In this document: positions 11,166-22,628 of the stretch, one piece after another | Position numbering within the stretch: the first letter of the stretch is position 1 | How the letters are laid out: each line of letters begins with the position of its first letter | NCBI GenBank assembly: GCA_024180945.1 | Contig: JAKSGN010000003.1 | Span: forward strand, 806,001 to 870,000 | Length of the DNA: 64,000 nt | Direction of reading: 5' to 3' | From: Macrophomina tecta | Taxonomy: Eukaryota; Ascomycota; Dothideomycetes; Botryosphaeriales; Botryosphaeriaceae | Translations under genes and position numbers: made by a program | The notes under the pieces: model-generated | What the model was told of the DNA's origin: nothing | Seen by the model: only the letters and a program-made list of their open reading frames with translations | Database searches by the model: none

Positions 11166-13781
11166 ATGCCTCTGCATCGCCACTTCACCATGCCCGCTGC
11201 CCGCCCCCAGCCGCAGCCGCGCACCGCCAGCCGCCTGAGCACTGCCCTCGCCGCCTTGCGCCAGCAGGAGGAGCAGGAGCACCTGCTGGGCGGCGACGAC
11301 GAGGAGGAGCGCGTCGGCCCCCAGCAGCACAACGAGACGGACCGCGCTGAGGAGATTTTCGCCGCCGACCCCCACAAGGACCTGCCCGTCTACCGCACCA
11401 TCCACCGGTACGTCCTCGCCCGCCTGCCGTGCCATGGACGGCCCGCTGACCCTCCCAAAGCATCCGGAGATTGATTCTCGCGAGCATAGGTGCGAGGCCG
11501 CCTGCTTCCCGTTTGCGGATTGATGCGCTGACTTCCCGAAGATGACCCATACACCTCCTCAGCCCTGAGGGATCCGCGCATGAACGCCTTGATTGTCCGC
11601 CCGCTTGTTGAACGCCTCTACGACCCAAAGGACTGCTCCGTCGGTAGGTGAAAGCACGTTTCTTGCCTCATTTGCCGCCTTCTTTTTTCGTCTGTTCACC
11701 GCCGTCGTTTCCTTGGTCGCCCTGTTCCTTTCATTGCTGCATGTGCAGGTGGCCCACGAAAACACCTCTTCCAGCCCACCTGATGCCTTTCGCCCAATGG
11801 AGCGGGAGGCCGATTTGCGGTCTCTCCGAAACTCTCCACGTCCTCTCGGCCAGAACGGCTTTGGCGCTTTCGTACTTTCTCAGCCTGCAAGGCCACGTAT
11901 CCCCGAGAGTCCGACTGTACTACGCTCCCCACCGGCCTATTCCTTGGGCCGGGACAGCTGCAACCGTCTTCCATGACGGCAGTCTGTCGACGCATGCACT
12001 TGATTCCTTTTGTTGCAAAGGGCTGGATTATTGACTGCCATCCAGTATATTGTCTGCTCGTCAATCGCGTGCAGTTTCTCCACGAACAGAACTACCATAA
12101 GCACCACCACCAGACCGTCAACGGCACCCGTGCCATCCTTTGCGAGATTGTGGCGAGTAAGATCCTGCGCCGTTTCGATGAAGAACATCCCGGTCGTCCC
12201 GGTCTCTTGCTGCTTTCCAACATTCTCGTCGCTGGATTCGACCCTTTCCAGAACGCCCCGGAAGAGGTGATCGAGCAGAGCGAAAATGTTTTCGATTGGC
12301 TCCTGCAGGAGCGTGGCGGCTATGAAGGCAAGTTCACTGCTTTGGAGATTGCTATTCTTTCAGAGAGCAAGCATTTCCTTAGCGGCTCTGCCTGCCAGAA
12401 AGTCGTGGATGCCGTCTACCGCGGGAGAGTGGTCTACACACCCATTGCTTTCATCGACATCATTCCTGATCACTACAAACACAAGCCTGTTCGGCTCTAC
12501 AATCCGCGTCGGGCGCCGATCCTCAACCACTACCGACTCATAGTACCACGTACGCGCAACATCATCGACATATGCCAGTTTCTGATCCTCATTTTCTTGT
12601 ACGCCGTCACAATGACGAACCGAGACCACACGCAATGGACTTTCTACGAATTGGCATTTGCTATCTACGCTGCCGGTTGGTGCCTGGACGAGTCGGCAAC
12701 CATTTTGGAGCATGGATGGAAAGTGTACTCGCAGAATCTCTGGTCTTTCTTGGACATCACCTTCGTCATCATCTACATAGGCTACATCTCTCTTCGCCTT
12801 CACGGCTGGAGAAACGACAACCTGGAACTCGGAAGGCAGGCATTGGACATACTCTCAGTGGCAGCGCCCATCCTGTTGCCTCGCTTGGCATTCAACATGA
12901 TGCCAGAAAATATGCTTCTCATTTCCCTCCGAGCCATGATGGGTAACTTCATGCTGCTCACGCTAATCGCGGTGTGGTGCTTTGCCGGCTTCCTGCTGGC
13001 AATGAGATGGCTCAGCTTCGGGCAGGTCGGGCAGGATGGGAGCCCGGATCCTGACACTCCTGACCCGATTACTATAGCAAAGTGGATGTTGTATATTTGG
13101 TTCGGGCTGGACGCCACCGGAATTCAGGAAGCCCCGACCTTCCACATGATCTTGGGACCCGCGCTAATGGTTGCCTTCGCTTTCCTCGGGAATACCCTCT
13201 TCCTGACTATTCTTGTTGCTATCCTTAGCGACACCTTCTCCAAAGTCGCCGCAGATGCGAACGCGGAGATTCAGTTTCGCCGCGCGGTATTAACCTTCGA
13301 AGGAGTCAAGAGCGATGCCCTCTTCGCCTACCGACCACCCTTCAATGTACTTGCTCTCATGATCCTGGTGCCGCTCAAATTTGTGGTGTCGGCAAGGTGG
13401 TTTCATAAGATTAATGTCACGGCAGTCCGGGTGCTCAACGCGCCCATCTTACTCGCCATCACCCTCTACGAGCGCCGTCATTTGTGGAAATCCACGCGGC
13501 GCACCCTGGGGACTGTCAATAAGAGGCGAAAGTTCTCCATCTGGAATTGGTCTCGCTTCAGCGTACATGGGGATATCCAGGCGTGCTTTGAGACAGAGGT
13601 GCCACGGAGTGTGCTGGATGATATCGTTCGGCAAGACGAGATCGACGAGGATGTGGCTTTCGGAAACGGGCATGGGCTGGCAGGCGCCTTCAGAGGCAGG
13701 GAATCGAGCCCGACGGTAAGTCCTCAGACCGAGGTCAGGCGGCGGAGGTTCTCAAGCATCATCCACACCGACGGGGCGTAG
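11166..13781 (+). CDS. yvc1: TRP-like vacuolar calcium/cation channel (Yvc1 type)
   Basis: Exons 11166-11407, 11470-11489, 11542-11643 and 12046-13781 give 699 residues in frame. The family is recognised from the conserved cytosolic stretch spelling CLLVNRVQF, the segment with LRRFDEEHPGRPG, and AGFDPFQNAPEE. Hydrophobic segments fall near residues 294-310, 323-336, 357-371, 390-404, 418-441 and 490-518, with a pore-like loop near 468-480, as expected of a six-TM channel. An acidic N-terminus (LLGGDDEEER) and a basic C-tail flank this core. In yeast, Yvc1 releases vacuolar Ca2+ on hyperosmotic stretch and is gated by Ca2+ and PI(3,5)P2; the same role is inferred here. The model needs a 20-nt exon (coding about LILASI) and a 402-nt third intron. 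The resulting junctions IHRLILASIDDPY and DCSVVYCLLVN fit the family. Confidence 0.88.
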
Positions 13782-15761
13782 GAGCGGGATTCTAGACCGC
13801 AAGAGGTATCCGGCAACCTGTTAACCGCTGTCGTTTCTCCTGCTCGCCCGCGAGTCTGTCAACGGTTGCGCGAAGCCCAAGTGCCGGCCGGCCGGCCGAG
13901 AAGCTTCATTGGTGTCCACATCAAGCCTGTACCATAACCACAGAACTGGAAAAAGCATATCTTCTGGCAACGCTCCTTCGGACACGGCCCAATTAGCCCA
14001 AAAATAAAAGCTTGCGCTTGAAGCCTGACTCAACAGGTCATCGCCGTCTCAACGCTGAATCTTATCTATGCAAGTCGGCGTCTTTCATCTCGCCGACGAC
14101 TCGCAGCCCCCAAGCCTTCATTCTTGCTGGGACGATCCATGCCAATATACCTACTGGCCACCGCATCAGGACCAGCCTTGCCCGCAAGCAGACCACGACT
14201 CGTATCCTCTGCGCCCTTACAGGTCGGCGACCTGCCGCAAGAGAGAGCGTGGCGTGGTCAGTTGGCTAAGCTCAATGGTCGGCCCGTTCGCCCCGCCGCT
14301 GTGCAGTAAAGTGTCTCGACTTTGTGCAAGCCAGTAGCTTCGCCCTCGAGCTTTGGAGGCCACATCCCAGGAAGCCTAAGATTTCAGCGGCGGTCGATCA
14401 TTTGCGCTTAACCTGCGGCCATCATAAGACGTATATACAGACAGGCGGTCGCCGTGGCATCTTCCGTTCATTAATAGAGGATTATTATTGCCAGTCCTCT
14501 AGTGCGGGGACTGCTGCTGGAGGACCCTTGCAAGCAGGCCACAGAATGTGCGCATCATCATACAATGGAGAAGAGGAGGCAGGATTGCTTGGGGATGGAT
14601 GGCACCATGGTACGACGAGCGATGGGCGGAACAGGCTCCTGCATTCGCTTACAACCCAGACGGCATACGTTCTCCTCCCCTGGACGCTGGACGCGTGTAC
14701 TCAAGAAAAGAAGGTAGTGGCTTTCATGCCCTGTCATATGCCGTAGATCGGTTGGCGCCGAGAAATCGTGGCCGCGTGTGAGTAAGCTGATGATCTGCCC
14801 TGGGTGCTTGCCCACAACAGCCCCGCTCCCCTCTCTCCATGCGGATGGACCAAGCCCACCTGCTTCGCCCATGAACCGCACGCCAGGAACCTCTTGGAGT
14901 CAAGACGCTTAGTTGGGAGTCTCTCGCAACTCAGTTCGCGATCGGACCAGCCAATGCTCGATGGCCTGCAGCAATGCGAGTTATGCCAACTCCCATATCC
15001 CGACCGTCGTGGAGTTGTTCCCAAGAATTTTTTTTTTTTATTAGGGGGCCTTGTATCATACGTATGCCGGCCGATTCTGCAAGTGCAGGCTTGCGGGTCT
15101 TTCCATACCCTGTGGTGCTTCTGACGCTCGCACCAAACCTGCGCCAAAGGCTGCTGCGTCCCTGCTCACTTTTTTTTTTCTCTCAACTGGAGCTGGCTGG
15201 GGGCCTACCACTTGGGTGACTGTTGGCTCTGGCCTACTGCCAACCCCGCCCCCCCTTCATCGTCGCTCACTCCCCTCGGCGCCGATGCAACGGCCAAGAC
15301 CCGCCCTGACACCAGAGTTTCTCTTGGAACAATATTCCGCTCGGTGGCGCGCGCCCAGCCCCAGTGTCCTCTCCACCTCCGCCCGCGGAAAGCGGCTGGG
15401 CAAAGGCTGGGCACGATGAGCACGTTTGTCTGGGCAATCAATCAAACGAGTGTCCTCCCCGACACCTCCGCTAATCAAGAACTACGGTGGGTCACTAGTC
15501 CAGCACAGCCTCGCGAAAAAGGACCACCTCTCGCTCCCGGGCGCTCGTCATTGGATAGATGGATGGTTGGTCGATAACTGTCCATGTTCGCCAGGAACAC
15601 TCGTTCTCTCTCACGCACACATCGGCCCCTGGTCCCTCTTCCGATCGTTCCAATGCAATAGTGGCATCATAGCGCGCTCACAAAAACATTTGCACAAAAA
15701 ATCAACAGCGACACAGCCCACCTCTGTGGTCGGAGCATTGGGTGCACAACACCACGCGTTA

Positions 15762-15774
15762 TTTTTTTTTTTTT
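15762..15774. repeat. Poly-T tract (13 T)
   Basis: Thirteen T in the long gene-poor interval. Similar runs of about 9 T occur near 15.03 and 15.17 kb. Confidence 0.8.
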
Positions 15775-16588
15775 GGCTGCGGCGGAGGGCTGGTGGGTTG
15801 GCCTGGCCTGGCTGCTGCGGCGGGGGCAGATAAAGCGGGCGGCACTCCAACCCAGCTTGGGCGCGCAACGAATTTCAATGCCCCTGCTTTTTCTCGGGCT
15901 TCTTCCGAGCCGCATGCCCGCCGGACCTCCTTCCTTTCGTTTCTCCCTGCTCAAAGGTCTCCACCCCGAGATCCTGTGCATACGTACGCTCCACAGTGAA
16001 TGATGATGCTTTTGCGACGTGTTTCCTTCTCTGCCTCTCCATCCTTTGGTGACATTCTCTTGTCTGCTGCGCCGGCCGTGCAGGAGCCATCGACGTGGCG
16101 CCGCTCTCCGCATGAAGACATGACTAGCGAGAAGGAAATTCTGTAGCAGAGAGAGCACGGAAAACTGCTGCTCGTCCGTGAGTGTGTGCGTGCTAATGCG
16201 GGAACAGGGCGGAACAGAACATCTCCACCGGTTTTTTCATCATTGTCATCATCATTGTCGTCGTCATCAAAGCACAGGGCGACAGTGGAGCAGGCACGAC
16301 TGAAAGGCATCATCCGACGGGGGAAACGAAGCGCAGTTGCTATCCTGGCTGCTGACTCTTCCCGTCGCAGCAAGCGCCCCCGCTTGCCTTTCTCGCCTCC
16401 CCTTCATCATCCAATCCCTGCCGTGCCTCCTTCCTGCTGTTCATTCGGCTGGTGGAGAACATTGAAGAGAGGTACTGCCGATGCGATGTCGGTTTGAGCA
16501 CCGTTTGTGGATGCAAGTAGGCATCAGCGTTCTACAACCCTCCCCCTCTCTCCTTCTCGCTTCATCACCAGTCCTCTCCATACCCCAA

Positions 16589-16605
16589 TTTTTTTTTTTT
16601 TTTTT
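16589..16605. repeat. Poly-T tract (17 T)
   Basis: Seventeen uninterrupted T inside a pyrimidine-rich segment. Confidence 0.9.
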
Positions 16606-18046
16606 ACTCTTTGCTGTGGCCTGCCCCTCTCCGCTGCTCCCATCGGGATCTGAGGCTAGCCCGCCTTGTTGTATGAGGTCTTTGTTTCATTTTCCATCCT
16701 CTGCGCGAACCGAGTGCGAAGCATCGCGGAACTTGGAGCGGGCCTTTCCCTCTTCCTTTTCCGTTTCCGCTGCCGTTGCTGCTACTGTTTTGTCGTGTGC
16801 TCGGGCCGAGTGGGCGCAAAGTAGCGGAAGCGGAGCGGGTTTTCGGGGTACCGTGTCGGACTATTGGCATGGACTCACTCGGTCGAGCGTGGCGTGAGAT
16901 CGGTGCATTCTGATGGCGTGTGTGAGAGAAGGTCATTTGCATGAGGTGATTTTTCCTGCTGGACAGTCAATCACCGCTTTTACGCTTTGTGGTGTGTGCG
17001 TGCGTTGTGCCGTGTGGCAAGGCAGCAGCATTCTCTCTCTAACGGTTGGTTTGAGAGTCGTTGTGGGGAACCCCCCATCAATGCGAGGACGGGGAGGAGA
17101 GGGGAGGGGATGAGCAAGCAAGCGTTCACGGGACCAGCCAACTGAGAGCGGCATGAGTCGCGAGGTGAGGAGATAGGCAAGTTTGACGCACATCGCAAAC
17201 CGAGCAGTTTTGACACGTTGCCCTCGTTCATTATCAGCCGCCTTCGGGATACACATCTCCTTTCGGTTCTCTCTGCGGCATGTGGTAACTAAGTCGCTCT
17301 CTCTTGCACTCGTCTGATCGCATGGATCCGTTGCCTTCTTTGCTTCCATCCTGCTGTTTCGCCTTCCCCTCCAAAACATCGACACGCCAACCACCGGCAG
17401 TACCAGTGGCGGGGTTCACCGTGTGAATGTCTGGCTACTAGCGCGCTCAGGCCGGCTTGGGATCGTCTCTGATTGCGACCTGAGTTGAGATCGCAAAAGG
17501 CCTGCCCTTGGCCGCTACAACTTCCGCATCCGGCAACCACTTGTCTGTGGCTGCCGAGTCAGCTTAGTCTTTCCTTCCCCCTCATCCTCCGACATGCGAT
17601 GTGGCGCCTGCACGATCAATTTCCCCATGCCATGACTCTCTCTCGCGTACCCCCTGCTGCTGCTATTGTCTTTGATTTCGCTACGCGAAGTACGGAGGCG
17701 CAGCGAGCTTCCTTTGTCTCTGCGGCTGAGCTCTAGGTTTATAGCCACCAAACAAGGTTTATGCTTTGGCGCGTGAGCGACTCGTTCTCTCCCCAAATCC
17801 CGCCGTTTTTGCGCTCGCGTTCGTATCCGTAAGGTAGATACACTGCTTGGTGGGCAGTGGCAGCAGCAGATCCAATCGGACACGAACTTCAAGGGAAAGA
17901 GAGAGGCACCATGAAAACTTAAGCAAGCGGAATGAAGCGGTGTAGAAGGGAAGGAAAATAAAATAAAATTCAAAGATCTAGGCGGCCTTCGATCCGTTTG
18001 TTAAATAGACGCTATCCGACAGAGTTTTTTTATTTTTATTTTTGCC

Positions 18047-18070
18047 TTTCTTTCTTTCTTTCTTTCTTTC
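18047..18070. repeat. TTTC tetranucleotide microsatellite, 6 copies
   Basis: Six perfect TTTC units, preceded by an AT-rich stretch of T runs broken by A. Confidence 0.9.
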
Positions 18071-18598
18071 GTTTCGCTAATAGGAGTATGGGAATGTCTG
18101 AGAGTATACAGTGTGTTTGGGCGGATATGTAATCGCAAGCGGGAAGATTGAGGGCCGGCGTCAAAGATGAGCCGGAGGGGGAACTATGAGGGGAAGACGG
18201 CAAGGCGATCTGGAAGTCAATACGTTTCTTTCCAATTCGCATTCCGCGTTACTAGGTTCTCTTTTCTCCGTTCGATTTCCGTAGTGCGGCTCGCGTACGA
18301 TGTTGCCTGTCTGGTTGGCATCATATGCTGTGTCAGTTAGCCTAGGGGTGGAGGCACAGGAGCATCTGGCGACCGTCGTTTGAGCTATGGCGGAGGGAGG
18401 CGGTGCAGAGTAAATTTGGGGGGGCAATTGTCATCAGCGCGGCGCAATGCCGCTCTGCAAAATAATCATCTGCAGGACTGGCGATGGCGGTGGGCAGCAA
18501 AAGGACACAGAGGAGATAAGCCGCGGCGGCGGGGCGGATTACCGAGCGTGCTCGGCGTCAGCCTCCTCACTTCTTTCGGTGCCCGTCCGCCTTCGAGA

Positions 18599-18622
18599 AG
18601 AGAGAGAGAGAGAGAGAGAGAG
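18599..18622. repeat. AG dinucleotide microsatellite, 12 copies
   Basis: Twelve perfect AG units followed by an A-rich stretch. Confidence 0.9.
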
Positions 18623-20500
18623 ATGAAAGAAAAAAAAAAGCAAAGAAACCAAGTAGTGTCGCCTCTTCTCGTCCTCCCGCGTTGGTAAGGGAAGTGCCCC
18701 CCTCTTTGGCTTGTCCCTTGCTGGGCAGAGCGGGTCGTGTTCTCTGATCTCCTTTCGATTTCTCGTCCCGCTCCGATTTGCGAACCTGCTCTCCGTCCTG
18801 GGCGCTAAGAAAAAGACAACAGGGAGAAGGCGGTGCAGAGGACGCACGTGGCGACTACAGGGGCACAGACTTGGCGAAAGTAGATGGCTTCTTCGAGGCT
18901 TGGGCAAATGCACGAAGCGTCTAGTACAAACAGCAGCGGAAATGCGCGAGAGGAGCGAAACAGGCGTGCGAGGGCACTTTCCAGACGGAGCAAAGCTGCT
19001 GCGGCGCTGCGAAGAAAGAGAGCGAGGGAAAGTGAGGGGCAGGCAAATAGCAGTAATGCGAATACGCTTGCCATCTTCACACTGAAACAAGCAAGTGGCC
19101 CGCGCGCTGCTGTTACGACGTACGGATGCTCGACCTAACTAGTTGCGTGGAACATAGCCACACTGGCTTCACACGGACGTTACCGTGTGTCTCTGCTCTG
19201 CCCTTCTTTGATTGACACTATTGACCGAGCGGGCGAGCACTGATAGGGAAGCGAAAGGGTGATGACGAGACACGAGACGATACGACCAAGAGGATCGGGT
19301 AAGACGCGTCGCACATCAATAATCACCAGGAGCCTGCTTTCCTCTCTCTTCCCCGCCCATCACTTTCTGCTGGCTTTTGCTTGTCGAGCTGGTGTCACAC
19401 GTGGCGCATGTGCCAATAATTTCCCTTGGTGCAGCGACCACCTCTTTGTCTTGCTCTCTTGGTCAGCACGGTGCTTCAAAGCAGGTTGACTGCCCGCCAG
19501 CTTTTGCATGCGTCACGTTGTGGAGGGCGAGGCAGCCGTTGAACAGTGGCTGCTGCATGGAGGCGCCGATAAGTGATCGCGTCCGCCGTGCACTCGTCAC
19601 GCGCGCGGCGCATTGTCGTCAGGAACAACGATGGATGACGCAGCAGGCTCATTCCGCCTTACCAACCACGCCTCCTCTCTTGTGCCCTCTCAGCAATCCC
19701 CACAAAAGGGATGAGCTCATCTGCAACCAGGCCGAGCGCGCTAGAGCAGCAGCTCGGGGAAAAGCGAAGGGGAGGGCAGCAAAGAAATGCCCGACGCGCA
19801 CTAGAACGAAACAGCGCGTCAGATGTAGAGCGCGCAAGCAGTTTCGCTTTGCTGCGCTAACGTGCATGATAGTGTGAGTGTGAGTGTTTTTTTTTTTTGG
19901 CTTTAGTCGGGTAGCTATACGGCGGTGCCTGAACCAAAAAGTTATGCACCATGACCCCGGCAGGGCCATAAAGATGGCGCTGGTGCCGCTGCACAAATCT
20001 CATGGAAACAAAAAAGATACTCCGGGCGCCGCAAATTGGGCGCCGGTCTAGCGCGCCCTCCTGCTCGCCCGCTGCAGGAAGGGCTGAAAAAGAGCAAGAA
20101 AGGTGATGCCGGTCGCTGACAAGTCTGCTTCAACTAGTGCCGTGCCGCTTCGGCGGGTCATCAGTCCGTGCCGCGGAATCTATCCCATCGGCGCCTCGGC
20201 CATCCGGGCTTTGATTGGCTTCCGCCCTGACAAAGCAGCCCGTCTTGCAGCCCCGCCGCCCGTCTCCATCACCTCAGCACAGCACAAACACAGCGCCGCC
20301 GTCTCGCATTCAACTCCGAGATGGCGGAGGGGGCACCGGAAGCAGACGACGTTTGTGACACGGAGTCTTTTGCGTTCATCCCGCCTCGCGAGATGCCCCA
20401 GCCTCTGCGAGCAAAATAGATAGGGCACTCGGACTCTGCCGAATCTCCACTCGAGCTAAAAGGCAGGGCGAGCGATAGCATCTGTGCTGCAGCGATGATG

Positions 20501-20537
<37 letters not shown>
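20501..20537. repeat. GA microsatellite with one AAA interruption
   Basis: A GA run of 37 bases broken once by AA. It is the third GA/AG tract in this part of the window. Confidence 0.9.
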
Positions 20538-22612
20538 CGAAAGTGGGCTGTTTTTCGCTCTAACGCCCAGCCTCACGTCCCTTGGGAGACCCGGCCTCGA
20601 TTCGATCGCAACAAAATAGTCGGCATTGGCAATAGCGCCTGCTACACGGCTGCCCGAGGCCTGGTGTTGGTGCGCCGGTTCAGAGCGACACGATGCGCCA
20701 TCGTCGAGGGGAAAGCCCTACACACGCACGGCCTGTCGGTGCTGGGCTGCTAGCTCGCGCCGATGCCTGCCTGAAGAGGAGAGGAGAGAAGAGAAGGCCC
20801 ACCCGTGTCACGTTGACGGCAGACGGCGTCTTCCCTAGATCCTGAATTGGCGGGTAAGGCAGAGAGTAGCTTGTTCCCACCACGAGATGCGCCCAATCAG
20901 GGGGCGGAGCGCGTCAGACCGGACGCCAATACTGTCCGTGCGCGCACACCGGTGGTTGGACATGCTTAACTCTCTTTTGGCGGACAGGCGTTGACAGCGA
21001 AGAAAAGGCGGAGGCGGACAGGTGCAGGCCGAAAGGGCTGTCCCTGCTTCCGCGAACACCTAATTGTTCAGGGGCCGCCGGCGCAGCGCCTGCCACGTGC
21101 GGCTCCCCCAAGGCTGGCAGGACCCTGCACTCGCCAGGCCCTGAGTTCCTACCATCTGCTGACTAGAGTGGCCGCTGAGCTTGTCTGCCTCCTTTCGCTT
21201 TTCTCCGCGCACTAGGGCATCTTGCAGTCCTGCAAGCACGCCCGAAAAAATGGCCATCACTAGCGGAGGGTGGTGGCCGAAATGGTGAGCGGCCGCTGTC
21301 CATGCTCGCGTCGACGTGGTCGCGGCGGTACTTCCTTGTGCCGCCTGGCCAATCAGAGGGAGCGGTGCTGCGCTATATTGAACTGCAAGTGCGAAACTCT
21401 CTGCCAACAGCGCTCTCAGGCCTTGCGCTTTCCGAGCGCCCGTTAACCCAACACAAAATCTGGGCGACGAAGAGTTAGTCCTCCCGAGCCCAGGTGGACG
21501 AAAGAGGTTCGATGGGCGTCTGGGCGGCGGCTGCTTTAACCTTAAGATTTTTTGTCACTTTGGCTTTCCCTTCCTTTTTTGTCCGTCGGATGGTGAAGAT
21601 CTCGCTGCGTCCAGGAATAGTTCCGCTTCGGCATCGCTGGTTGGGCTGTCGCTCCCTCCTGCTTAACCCTATTACTCTCCCCGTCGCACCCGTTCGTACG
21701 AGCTCCGTCGGACGGCCGTAGTGCAAAGGGCTAGATGTATATCCGCTGGACTTTGCAGGCTTAGTCTTTTTGCCGGCGACCCTGCAGCCGCAGCCGCCGC
21801 CGCAGCGGCAAGCAACACCATCAGCGCATGCAGCCAAAGGCGAGCAAAGGCCCAACCCGGGCCAATTGCGGAGGTAACTTTTTGCACCCTAGTCTCTGCG
21901 CACGCGAGAATGCGCGCACCCCTCTTTCTCACCACGATTACCCAAGCGACCGAGCGGATCACTATACGTTTGCTTGATAATCATCAAAGAAGTCCTATCT
22001 ACAAGAAGACCCCGGGGGGGGAGGAGGAAAGCACGGAGCTGCGCCATCGCAAAGTGTACGAATCAAACGCATGGAGCGTCTACCCCGTGCTCCCACAGAC
22101 GCAGAGCAGGCGCAATTAATTCCCAACACATATGCCGGTCAGTCTCTGCGTGTTGGAAGGGCAGCAGCAGCACAGATCCCATGTGTGTCGCACGAACCCC
22201 GCCGAACCTGACTCGCAAGCCGAACCGCTTGATCGACAGAAGGCAACAGGCCATCGACGGACGCAAACTGACACGAACTGACACGAGTGCCCCCTCTTAG
22301 TCACCCCCGCCGTAGCTTGTGCGCGCATGTAGTCAGCAAGAACGGAAAGATGGTGAGGCCGACAAATAACGGTCGCTTGACTCGTTCGCGCACTCACACG
22401 CGCTCTCCGCTTGCGCCTTCCCACACACAGAACCCCTCTCCTGCGTCAGCGCGACTCGCGTCAGCATTGTCTCCCAGTGATGCTCGTAATTTAAAGAAAG
22501 AGCATATTCGTGTGAACTAAACGTCCGCCCGCGGCGCTGCGGCACGCGGCGCTGCGGCTATCGGAGCAACTACGAAGGAGAATCGGCCGACCAGGAAGAG
22601 CTAAGCTGCTTC

Positions 22613-22628
22613 TTTTTTTTTTTTTTTT
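22613..22628. repeat. Poly-T tract (16 T)
   Basis: Sixteen uninterrupted T followed by G and four T. Confidence 0.9.

Noticed and set aside
18539..19090. 183-codon minus-strand frame
   Set aside because: Driven by the AG microsatellite and an adjacent A-rich run; low-complexity Arg/Ser composition.
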